Shown: in pieces, positions 1-4,945 of the stretch
Position numbering within the stretch: the first letter of the stretch is position 1
Layout of the letters: every line of letters begins with the position of its first letter
NCBI GenBank assembly: GCA_902783175.1
Contig: CACZQA010000016.1
Location: forward strand, 1 to 5,169
Reading direction: 5' to 3'
DNA length: 5,169 nt
Source of the DNA: an uncultured Coriobacteriaceae bacterium
GTDB taxonomy: Bacteria; Actinomycetota; Coriobacteriia; Coriobacteriales; QAMH01
Position numbers and translations under genes: made by a program
Notes under the pieces: generated by a model
What the model was told of the DNA's origin: nothing
What the model saw: only the letters and a program-made list of their open reading frames with translations
The model's database searches: none

Positions 1-330
1 CTGCTCGCGGCATCCGGGTTCGTCTTGCACATGGACGATTTCGGCTCGGGGTTCTCGTCGCTCGCCACGCTCGGGACCTTCCCGTTCGAGTGCGTGAAGC
101 TCGACAAGTCGCTCATCGATTTAATAGGCGCCAGGGCAAGCGAGCGGCTTTTGGCGCATGTGATCGCCTACGCGCGCGAGACGGGAAAGGCCGTCGTCGC
201 CGAGGGCGTCGAGACCTCGGAGCAGCTCGCGTTTCTGGACGAGGCAGGCTGCGACATGGTGCAGGGGTTCTTGTTCTCCAAGGCGCGCGACGAGGCGGGA
301 TTCATAGAGCTCTTGGACGCGCGTGACTAG
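1..330 (+). CDS. C-terminal part of an EAL-domain c-di-GMP phosphodiesterase (5' end outside window)
   Basis: The frame is open from base 1 to the TAG at 328-330, giving the last 109 residues of a longer protein. EAL domains hydrolyse the second messenger c-di-GMP to pGpG using metal ions. Several conserved EAL blocks are visible: [11 protein letters not shown] (fragment residues 11-21, metal-binding Asp pair D12/D13), VKLDKSLI (32-39, with K33 and D35), VVAEGVET (65-72, with the conserved Glu residues) and [12 protein letters not shown] (84-94 region, the usual QGY appearing as QGF). The EAL signature itself and any sensory or GGDEF domain lie upstream of the window. All visible catalytic-side motifs look intact, so an active phosphodiesterase is likely, but a composite GGDEF-EAL protein cannot be excluded. 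Bases 121-126 carry the rare codons TTA and ATA side by side. The gene is followed 144 bases later by a GGDEF gene on the same strand. The domain call is secure; the full architecture is unknown. Confidence 0.93.
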   Translation: MLAASGFVLHMDDFGSGFSSLATLGTFPFECVKLDKSLIDLIGARASERLLAHVIAYARETGKAVVAEGVETSEQLAFLDEAGCDMVQGFLFSKARDEAGFIELLDARD

Positions 331-381
331 AGGTGCGGCCGCCATGGAGGAGGCGCGTTTCTCGTGGTGGAAATGACATCT

Positions 382-395
382 TGCCAATCTTGGCA
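382..395. repeat. Perfect inverted repeat TGCCAA-TC-TTGGCA, possible operator
   Basis: Six-base perfect arms (382-387 and 390-395) flank a TC spacer in the gap between the EAL and GGDEF genes. The repeat is centred about 40 bases upstream of the TATACT box at 427-432, a position suited to a transcription-factor site. No regulator can be named from the sequence. The repeat is seen directly; the operator role is inference. Confidence 0.4.
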
Positions 396-403
396 CCATT
401 GTA

Positions 404-419
404 TGCGCGAAAACGCGTA
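404..419 (+). repeat. Short GC hairpin with AAAA loop upstream of the GGDEF gene
   Basis: CGCG (406-409) and CGCG (414-417) flank an AAAA loop. A G-T wobble and a T-A pair extend the stem to six pairs. It ends eight bases before the TATACT box. It could be part of an operator, or a weak hairpin downstream of the EAL gene, although no T-tract follows directly. Its function is unknown. Confidence 0.3.
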
Positions 420-426
420 GAGGCGT

Positions 427-432
427 TATACT
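427..432 (+). promoter_or_regulatory. Candidate -10 box (TATACT) for the GGDEF gene
   Basis: TATACT matches the sigma-70 -10 consensus at five of six positions and lies 42 bases before the TTG start at 475. No good -35 hexamer is present at 16-18 bases spacing. The promoter may therefore depend on an activator, perhaps at the inverted repeat 382-395, or this may be a chance match. Confidence 0.4.
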
Positions 433-474
433 CGGGCGGGTGCGGGGAACACCGTCTTGACGAGGAGGCACAGG

Positions 475-1845
475 TTGGACGATAGAGCAAAGGACAGAGG
501 GGAGCAGCCGCTTGGCATGCAGTGGGACGTCCCCGTCGCCTTTGCCGTGTTCAAGCCCCAGCTCAACAAGTTGGGTGATGGCATCGAGTCCGCCGAGTTC
601 GTCTACGTGAACGAGTTCTTCTGCCGGGGCGTCGGCTTCACGCCGGAACAGCTTGTCGGAAGGAAGTTCGCCGATGTGTTTCCCGGCGAAACCCCCGAAT
701 GGTCAGACGTGCTTTTCGAGGTGGCGACCACGGGCAAGCGCGTGCAGGGGAGCATCTACGCAAAGTGGTCTGGGCACTGGCTGCACTTTCTCGCCGCGCC
801 AGATGCGGCGTCGGGTTGCGTTTCCTTCGTGCTCTCCATCGTCGACCACGAGATGGAAGAATCCCTCAGCACCCGCAGCACCGCGCTCACCAACGACTGC
901 ATCTTGCGCATCTCGAAGGTCCTCAACAACGGCGAGGACTACGAGGCGTGCATGAACCACGCTCTGGAAGAGCTGAGCGCCATCATCCACCCCGACCGCC
1001 TGTACGTGCTCGAGACCGACGGCAAGACCGTGAGCAACACCTTCGAGTGGTGCGCTGCGGGCATATCGTCCGAGATCGACTCGCTGCAGGACCTTGGCTA
1101 CGACGAGTACATCGGGGGCTGGGAGAAGTTCCTCGAGCACGACACGAGCGTGCTGATACCCGACATCGAGATGCTGAAAGATGACGACCCCGTCGACTAC
1201 CACAACCTCAAGCGGCAGGGCATCGAGCGCATCCTCAACGCGCCGTTTTTCTGCAAAGGCGAGCGTGCCGGTTATCTGGGGGCGGACAACTACGAACTGA
1301 GCGACGTCATCAACACGCGGGCCGTGCTCGAGTCCTGCTCGTACTTCATCGGCGCCAAGATCATCAACCAACGGCTGGTGGAACGGCTCGAGTATCTGGG
1401 CAACCACGATGTTCTCACTGGCGTGAAGAACAGAAACGCGCTGCTTTCGGTCGTGGACGAGCTGACAGGCGGCACCGAGAGCGTGGGCATCGTGTTCATC
1501 GACGTCAACGGCCTCAAAAAGATCAACGACACCCAAGGCCATGCCGCTGGCGACGAGGTCCTGCGCCTCGTGGCGAGCCGGCTGTCCGACGAGTTCGGCA
1601 CGGACAACGTGTTTCGCGAGGGCGGAGACGAGTTCGTCGTCATGCTGCGCGGCATCGGCTACGACGAGTTCGCGAAGTGGCAGGAAGACCTTCTCGCGCG
1701 CCTCGCAAAAGAGCGGCGCCAGGTCGTCTCGATGGGCTTCGAGTGGTGCGCGCACCCGCATGGCGTGGCAGAGGCCATCCGAAGTGCGGACATGCGCATG
1801 TACCGCGCCAAGGCGGCGTACTACTGCCAGCTCGGCCTCCGGTAG
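475..1845 (+). CDS. PAS/GAF-GGDEF diguanylate cyclase
   Basis: A 456-residue protein predicted to make c-di-GMP from two GTP. The TTG at 475 is chosen because AGGAGG (463-468) lies six bases upstream; TTG 457 precedes that site, and ATG 517 has a more distant GGGGAG. Residues about 15-125 resemble a PAS sensor domain (conserved-looking VYVNEFFCR... and VGRKFADVFPGE). Residues about 135-300 resemble a GAF domain (DRLYVLE ... ILNAPFFCKGERAGYLGADNY). Residues about 313-456 are GGDEF, with LTGVKNRNAL, FIDVNGLKKINDTQGHAAGD (metal-binding D343, guanine-contacting N and D) and an intact GGDEF at 383-387. The allosteric RxxD inhibitory site, expected five residues before GGDEF, reads FGTD, so product feedback inhibition is probably lost. 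No transmembrane segment is evident, so a cytoplasmic sensor is likely; the ligand is unknown. The upstream EAL gene suggests a c-di-GMP turnover pair. The GGDEF call is secure; the PAS and GAF assignments rest on pattern recognition. Confidence 0.93.
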   Translation: MDDRAKDRGEQPLGMQWDVPVAFAVFKPQLNKLGDGIESAEFVYVNEFFCRGVGFTPEQLVGRKFADVFPGETPEWSDVLFEVATTGKRVQGSIYAKWSGHWLHFLAAPDAASGCVSFVLSIVDHEMEESLSTRSTALTNDCILRISKVLNNGEDYEACMNHALEELSAIIHPDRLYVLETDGKTVSNTFEWCAAGISSEIDSLQDLGYDEYIGGWEKFLEHDTSVLIPDIEMLKDDDPVDYHNLKRQGIERILNAPFFCKGERAGYLGADNYELSDVINTRAVLESCSYFIGAKIINQRLVERLEYLGNHDVLTGVKNRNALLSVVDELTGGTESVGIVFIDVNGLKKINDTQGHAAGDEVLRLVASRLSDEFGTDNVFREGGDEFVVMLRGIGYDEFAKWQEDLLARLAKERRQVVSMGFEWCAHPHGVAEAIRSADMRMYRAKAAYYCQLGLR

Positions 1846-1851
1846 CCTGGC

Positions 1852-1872
1852 GTGCGCCCGCATCGGGCGCGC
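1852..1872 (+). terminator. GC hairpin after the GGDEF gene, possible weak terminator
   Basis: Perfect seven-base arms GCGCCCG (1854-1860) and CGGGCGC (1864-1870) flank a CAT loop. A wobble and a G-C pair extend the stem to nine pairs. It begins seven bases after the stop codon. The following bases (GCCCTCTG) lack a clear T-run, so efficiency as an intrinsic terminator is doubtful. Confidence 0.45.
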
Positions 1873-1895
1873 CCTCTGAAGTGCAGCTTTCGCGC

Positions 1896-1903
1896 CGTTA
1901 ACG
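1896..1903. repeat. Palindrome CGTTAACG upstream of the dehydrogenase gene
   Basis: A perfect eight-base palindrome lying 33 bases before the TAGAAT box. It is nested between GTGCA (1881-1885) and TGCAC (1908-1912), which are themselves inverted repeats. A regulatory site is possible but not demonstrated. Confidence 0.25.
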
Positions 1904-1935
1904 ACATTGCACGGGCCCGCCTTCGCACCCTTGCG

Positions 1936-1941
1936 TAGAAT
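1936..1941 (+). promoter_or_regulatory. Candidate -10 box (TAGAAT) for the dehydrogenase gene
   Basis: TAGAAT matches the -10 consensus at five of six positions. No good -35 element is found at 16-18 bases; the nearest TTGCAC (1907-1912) is 23 bases away, which is too far. If used, transcription would begin near 1948, giving a leader of about 80 bases that starts almost exactly at the base of the nested stem at 1951-1996. Confidence 0.4.
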
Positions 1942-1950
1942 CTCCTTGTG

Positions 1951-1996
1951 GCCCCGCATCCGGGTACCGCCGTATCGGCGGGACGCCTTTCGGGGC
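1951..1996 (+). promoter_or_regulatory. Structured 5' leader: nested stem-loop before the dehydrogenase gene
   Basis: An outer stem, GCCCCG (1951-1956) with CGGGGC (1991-1996), encloses an inner perfect hairpin, CCGCCG (1967-1972) / TAT loop / CGGCGG (1976-1981). The ribosome-binding site GGAAGGAAAG (2017-2026) follows 20 bases later. The arrangement could influence mRNA stability or translation. I see no match to a riboswitch class I know, including the c-di-GMP aptamers. Confidence 0.4.
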
Positions 1997-2028
1997 ATCG
2001 ATGTCAGAACTCAAGCGGAAGGAAAGAC

Positions 2029-2967
2029 ATGGATATCAAGAATGTTGTCGTTGCCGGTGGCGGCGTGCTGGGAAGCCAGATTGCGTTCCAGTCAGCCTAC
2101 AAGGGCTTCAACGTCAAGGTCTGGCTGCGTTCCGAGGGCTCTATCGAGCGCGCGAAGCCCAAGTTCGAGCGCTGGAAGAACGTCTACCTCCAGACGCTCG
2201 AGGCCATGAAGACCAATCCTGCCGCATACGCGCGCGGTCTTGCGGACAGCCCCGAGCTTTCCGACGAGCAGATCGAGGCGCTCAAGGCGCAGGTCGAGAA
2301 GGCTGCCGAAAGCATCGTCCTCACCACGTCCTACGACGAGGCGTTTGGCGATGCCGACCTGGTCATCGAGGCGATCGCCGAAGAGCCCAAGCAGAAGATC
2401 GAGCTCTATTCCGAGATGCAGAAGCACCTTCCCGAGCGCACCATCGTCTGCACGAACTCCTCCACGATGCTGCCGAGCCAGTTCGCCGAGTACACGGGCC
2501 GTCCCGAAAAGTACCTCGCGCTGCACTTTGCCAACGAGATCTGGAAGAACAACACGGCCGAGGTCATGGGACATCCGGGCACGGACCCTGCCGCCTACGA
2601 GCAGGTCGCCGAGTTCGCCGGCAAGATCGGCATGATTCCCCTGCGCCTGAAGAAGGAGCAGCCCGGCTACATCCTGAACAGCATGCTCGTCCCGTTCCTG
2701 ACCGCTGCCGAGTCGCTGCTCGCCAACGGCGTGGCCGACCCCGAGACGATCGACAAGACCTGGATGCTCGCGACCGGCGCCCCGGTGGGCCCGTTCCGCA
2801 TCCTCGACATCGTCGGCCTGGTGACGGCGTACAACATCGTCGTCATGAACCCGCAGGCATCCGACCCCGAGACCACGCCGGGCAAGATCGCCGCGACCCT
2901 CAAGAAGTACATCGACGAGGGCAAGACCGGCGTCAACGCGGGCGAGGGCTTCTACAAGTACAAGTAG
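2029..2967 (+). CDS. 3-hydroxyacyl-CoA dehydrogenase family protein (3-hydroxybutyryl-CoA dehydrogenase-like)
   Basis: A 312-residue protein, slightly longer than the roughly 280-residue 3-hydroxybutyryl-CoA dehydrogenases. The family oxidises (S)-3-hydroxyacyl-CoA to 3-oxoacyl-CoA with NAD(P), or runs the reverse. ATG 2029 is preceded by GGAAGGAAAG. The N-terminal Rossmann motif is G10-x-G12-x-x-G15 (VAGGGVLGSQIA). The catalytic residues can be placed by family spacing: S145 (CTNSS), H166 (ALHFAN), E178 (TAEVM) and N217 (PGYILNSMLVPFL), spaced 21, 12 and 39 residues apart as in the classical enzymes. The usual HFFNP-P-M segment after the His is replaced by HFANEIWKNN, and residues about 40-100 carry a helical insertion rich in Glu, Lys and Ala. 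This points to a divergent subfamily whose acyl substrate is uncertain. The C-terminal dimerisation domain (about 199-312) is complete and ends GEGFYKYK. No thiolase or crotonase gene is adjacent, so the pathway is not set by context. Family call secure, substrate unknown. Confidence 0.9.
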   Translation: MDIKNVVVAGGGVLGSQIAFQSAYKGFNVKVWLRSEGSIERAKPKFERWKNVYLQTLEAMKTNPAAYARGLADSPELSDEQIEALKAQVEKAAESIVLTTSYDEAFGDADLVIEAIAEEPKQKIELYSEMQKHLPERTIVCTNSSTMLPSQFAEYTGRPEKYLALHFANEIWKNNTAEVMGHPGTDPAAYEQVAEFAGKIGMIPLRLKKEQPGYILNSMLVPFLTAAESLLANGVADPETIDKTWMLATGAPVGPFRILDIVGLVTAYNIVVMNPQASDPETTPGKIAATLKKYIDEGKTGVNAGEGFYKYK

Positions 2968-3039
2968 GAGCGCGCTTGAGCTGATGCAGGTGGGCGCTCG
3001 CTCTCGTGTGGGCGGGCGCCTCCCGTTCAAGGCGCGAAA

Positions 3040-3079
3040 AAGGCGGGGTGCAGTTCAACGGAAGACTGCGCCCCGCCTT
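3040..3079. terminator. Bidirectional intrinsic terminator between the convergent dehydrogenase and ridA genes
   Basis: Fifteen-base arms AAGGCGGGGTGCAGT (3040-3054) and ACTGCGCCCCGCCTT (3065-3079) pair throughout with one G-T wobble around a ten-base loop. On the minus strand the stem runs into TTTTT (complement of 3037-3041), ideal for ending the ridA transcript. On the plus strand it is followed by a T-rich tail (TTGCTTCTT) serving the dehydrogenase transcript. Confidence 0.88.
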
Positions 3080-3090
3080 GCTTCTTAGCC

Positions 3091-3120
3091 GCGCGCCCAG
3101 CCGTGCACCTGGCAGCGCGC
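3091..3120 (-). repeat. Imperfect GC-rich stem-loop just downstream of ridA
   Basis: GCGCGC (3091-3096) plus CCAG (3097-3100) pair with CTGG (3109-3112) and GCGCGC (3115-3120), with a two-base CA bulge and an eight-base loop. It lies in the 3' untranslated part of the ridA transcript, between the stop codon and the main terminator. It may stabilise the mRNA 3' end or be incidental. Confidence 0.35.
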
Positions 3121-3140
3121 TTGCCCGCTTGCGCGTCTGC

Positions 3141-3521
3141 CTACGCGCACACCTCTGCGATGACCTCGACCTCGACGAGGGCGCCCTTGGGGAGCTTCTC
3201 GACGGCCACGGCGCTGCGCGCGGGACGCGTGTCGCCAAAGGACTTCGCGTACTCCTCGTTGAACGGGACGAAGTCGTCCATGTCGTCGAGGAAGCAGGTC
3301 GTCTTGACCACGTGGTCGAAGTCGCTTCCCGCCGCCTCGAGCAGCGCCGCGATGTTCTTCATCACCTGCGCCGTCTGCTCTTGGATCGTCGTGCCCACAA
3401 GCTCGCCGGTCTTGGGGTCCAAGGCGATCTGCCCCGAGGCGAACAGCAGCCCGTTCACGATATTTCCCTGCACGTAGGGGCCGATTGCCGCGGGTGCACT
3501 GGTGGTGGCGATGGTCTTCAT
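3141..3521 (-). CDS. ridA: RidA/YjgF-family 2-iminobutanoate/2-iminopropanoate deaminase
   Basis: A 126-residue protein of typical family length (about 125-130). RidA hydrolyses the enamine/imine intermediates that threonine and serine dehydratases release, giving 2-oxobutanoate or pyruvate plus ammonia, and so protects PLP enzymes from 2-aminoacrylate damage. It is cytosolic and forms trimers. The opening APAAIGPYVQGN contains the conserved GPY (Y16). R102 in RPARSAVAVEKLP matches the substrate-carboxylate-binding Arg105 of the Salmonella enzyme, and E117 in LVEVEVIA sits 15 residues later, like Glu120. The start at 3521 is chosen because MKTI... matches family N-termini and AAGAGGAAGAGG lies just upstream on the minus strand; an extension to 3611 would add 30 atypical residues. 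It is divergent from threonine ammonia-lyase (122-base gap), a strong functional link. Transcription ends at the terminator 3040-3079. Confidence 0.95.
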   Translation of the reverse strand: MKTIATTSAPAAIGPYVQGNIVNGLLFASGQIALDPKTGELVGTTIQEQTAQVMKNIAALLEAAGSDFDHVVKTTCFLDDMDDFVPFNEEYAKSFGDTRPARSAVAVEKLPKGALVEVEVIAEVCA

Positions 3522-3584
3522 GTCTGACCTCTTCCTCTTGGTTTTTTGCAGTCTGTAAACGAAAACGCGGCTATATTCACACGC

Positions 3585-3601
3585 CCAGTAACATGCACTG
3601 G
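3585..3601. repeat. Inverted repeat CCAGT-N7-ACTGG, candidate operator
   Basis: Perfect five-base arms (3585-3589 and 3597-3601) are spaced so that their centres are 12 bases apart, close to one helical turn, as for many dimeric regulators. The repeat lies eight bases downstream of TATATT, a position where a bound repressor could block the ilvA/tdcB promoter and affect ridA. The regulator is unknown. Confidence 0.35.
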
Positions 3602-3629
3602 AAAATTGCAATGATTCCGTTACACGAGC

Positions 3630-3636
3630 AAAGGAG
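3630..3636 (+). promoter_or_regulatory. Shine-Dalgarno AAAGGAG that fixes the GTG start of threonine ammonia-lyase
   Basis: AAAGGAG lies seven bases before GTG 3644. It decides against the upstream in-frame ATGs at 3593 and 3611, which lack such a site and would add residues not typical of the family. Confidence 0.75.
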
Positions 3637-3643
3637 CTCCACC

Positions 3644-4855
3644 GTGCTGACGCTTGACACGTTCGAAGAAGCCGCCGAGAAAGTGCGGGAGGTCACGCTC
3701 GAGACCAAGCTCATCAGAAGCCCGTATTTCAGCCACCTCACGGGCAACCAGGTCTACTTCAAGCCGGAAAACCTGCAGCGTACCGGCGCCTACAAAGTAC
3801 GCGGTGCCTACTACAAGATCTCTACGCTCTCCGACGAGGAGCGCTCGAGGGGCCTTATCACGGCAAGCGCGGGCAACCACGCGCAGGGCGTCGCGTTCGC
3901 GGCGTCGCGCTACGGCGTGAAGGCCGTCATCGTCATGCCCGAGACGACGCCCTACATCAAGGTCGAGCGCACCCGCGAGCTGGGGGCGGAGGTCGTGCTC
4001 TCGGGCGACGTCTACGACGACGCCTACGAGCGTGCGCTCGAGCTGGCCGAGGAGAACGGCTACACGTTCATCCACCCGTTCAACGACCTCGGCGTGGCGA
4101 CCGGCCAGGGCACCATCGCCATGGAGATCTTCAAGGAGCTGCCGCTCGTCGAGTACATCCTCGCGCCGATTGGCGGAGGCGGCCTTGTCACGGGCGTCGC
4201 CACGCTCGCGAAGCTGCTCAACCCCAGCATCAAGGTGATCGGCGTCGAGCCTGCCGGTGCGGCCTGCATGAAGGCGTCGCTCGAGGCGGGCCACGTGGTC
4301 AAGCTCCCGGTCGCCTCGACGATCGCCGACGGCACGGCCGTGCTCGAGCCGGGCGATGCGGTCTTTCCGTACGTCCAGAAGAACGTCGACGGCATCATTA
4401 CCGTCGAAGACGACGAGCTCGTCGCGGCGTTTCTCGACATGGTCGAAAACCACAAGCTCGTCGTGGAGAACTCGGGGCTGCTCACAGTCGCGGCGCTCAA
4501 GCACCTCGACGTGACGGGCAAGAAGGTCGTGAGCATACTTTCCGGCGGCAACATGGACGTCATCACGATGGCAAACGAGGTGCAAAACGGCCTCATCCAG
4601 CGCGACCGCGTCTTCACGGTGTCGGTCTTTCTGCCCGACCGCCCCGGCGAGCTCGTGCGCGTCGCGCAGACGATCGCGGCCAACAACGGCAACGTCATCC
4701 GCCTCGAGCACAACCAGTTCGTCACGGCCAACAGGCTCGAGTCGGTGCGGCTCGACGTCACGGTCGAGGCGTTTGGCACGAGCCACAAGGAGCGCATCGT
4801 TGCAGCTCTGGAGGCTGCCGGGCTGCGCCCCGAGCTTGTCGCAACGCAGATGTAG
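3644..4855 (+). CDS. ilvA: Threonine ammonia-lyase (threonine dehydratase), medium form with C-terminal ACT domain
   Basis: A 403-residue PLP enzyme that deaminates threonine to 2-oxobutanoate (and usually serine to pyruvate). The PLP lysine is K51 in ENLQRTGAYKVRGA. The substrate-binding loop is SAGNHAQG (75-82), and the glycine loop that grips the PLP phosphate is GGGG (177-180) in APIGGGGLVTG. The catalytic domain spans about 5-315. Residues about 322-403 form one ACT domain (VFLPDRPGELVRVAQTIAANNGNVIRLEHNQ), suggesting allosteric control by an amino acid. The size and single ACT domain fit the medium-form family, which includes catabolic (TdcB-like) and biosynthetic enzymes; tdcB is an equally fair symbol. 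No branched-chain biosynthesis gene is visible nearby, so a catabolic, ATP-yielding role via 2-oxobutanoate and propionate is possible. The divergent neighbour ridA cleans up the intermediates released by this enzyme. The start is GTG, with AAAGGAG seven bases upstream. Function secure, physiological direction not. Confidence 0.95.
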   Translation: MLTLDTFEEAAEKVREVTLETKLIRSPYFSHLTGNQVYFKPENLQRTGAYKVRGAYYKISTLSDEERSRGLITASAGNHAQGVAFAASRYGVKAVIVMPETTPYIKVERTRELGAEVVLSGDVYDDAYERALELAEENGYTFIHPFNDLGVATGQGTIAMEIFKELPLVEYILAPIGGGGLVTGVATLAKLLNPSIKVIGVEPAGAACMKASLEAGHVVKLPVASTIADGTAVLEPGDAVFPYVQKNVDGIITVEDDELVAAFLDMVENHKLVVENSGLLTVAALKHLDVTGKKVVSILSGGNMDVITMANEVQNGLIQRDRVFTVSVFLPDRPGELVRVAQTIAANNGNVIRLEHNQFVTANRLESVRLDVTVEAFGTSHKERIVAALEAAGLRPELVATQM

Positions 4856-4868
4856 AATACGGGTGCGC

Positions 4869-4908
4869 GCCGCATGACGAGCGGTGCGGCATGTGCGCCC
4901 TACGGCGC
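4869..4908 (+). repeat. Two GC hairpins after threonine ammonia-lyase, possible weak terminator
   Basis: GCCGCA (4869-4874) pairs perfectly with TGCGGC (4885-4890), and GCGCC (4895-4899) pairs with GGCGC (4904-4908) around a CTAC loop. Neither is followed by a T-run, so intrinsic termination is uncertain and read-through into the next gene is possible. Confidence 0.4.
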
Positions 4909-4945
4909 TTCGCAATATCCGGTTGGCCAGGGGAGGCATGAGAGC

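Larger units (their letters stand above)
3522..3643. promoter_or_regulatory. Divergent ridA / threonine ammonia-lyase control region
   Basis: This gap is visibly richer in A/T than its surroundings, especially 3540-3615, as expected for two back-to-back promoters. For the plus strand, TATATT (3572-3577) is the best -10 candidate; its nearest -35-like TTGCAG (3546-3551) is 20 bases away. On the minus strand TATAGC overlaps the same place. The region also holds the inverted repeat 3585-3601 and the palindrome ATTGCAAT (3605-3612). Exact promoters cannot be fixed by eye. Confidence 0.55.

Noticed and set aside
344..376. A ten-codon frame (MEEARFSWWK) in the gap before the GGDEF gene, a possible leader peptide
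   Set aside because: There is no Shine-Dalgarno site, it lies upstream of the candidate promoter, and it shows no attenuator-like codon run or paired hairpins.
1907..1941. TTGCAC and TAGAAT as a full promoter
   Set aside because: The spacer is 23 bases, outside the 16-18 range, so only the -10-like box is reported.
1951..1996. A c-di-GMP riboswitch in the leader, suggested by the GGDEF gene next door
   Set aside because: The conserved aptamer sequence is not recognisable and the region is too short for the known c-di-GMP folds.
703..1998. A 431-codon open frame on the minus strand opposite the GGDEF gene
   Set aside because: Its product shows no recognisable domain and is rich in Ala, Val, Arg and His, as expected from the antisense of a high-GC gene. 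The plus strand has clear PAS/GAF/GGDEF motifs and a Shine-Dalgarno site.
1948..2028. An in-frame GTG start that would extend the dehydrogenase by 27 residues
   Set aside because: The extension reads through the stem-loops, lacks a ribosome site, and the family begins right at the Rossmann strand (MDIKNVVVAGGG).
2092..3030. A 312-codon minus-strand open frame opposite the dehydrogenase
   Set aside because: It has antisense-type composition and no motif, and it lies directly opposite a gene with intact Rossmann and catalytic residues.
3522..3611. A 30-residue N-terminal extension of RidA from an upstream ATG
   Set aside because: The family starts at about MKTI..., a good ribosome site precedes 3521, and the extension covers the divergent promoter region.
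4852..4858. GTAGAAT over the ilvA stop codon as a promoter for the next gene
   Set aside because: No -35 hexamer lies at a suitable distance. The match with GTAGAAT at 1935-1941 is short enough to be chance, and the sequence is constrained by the coding end.
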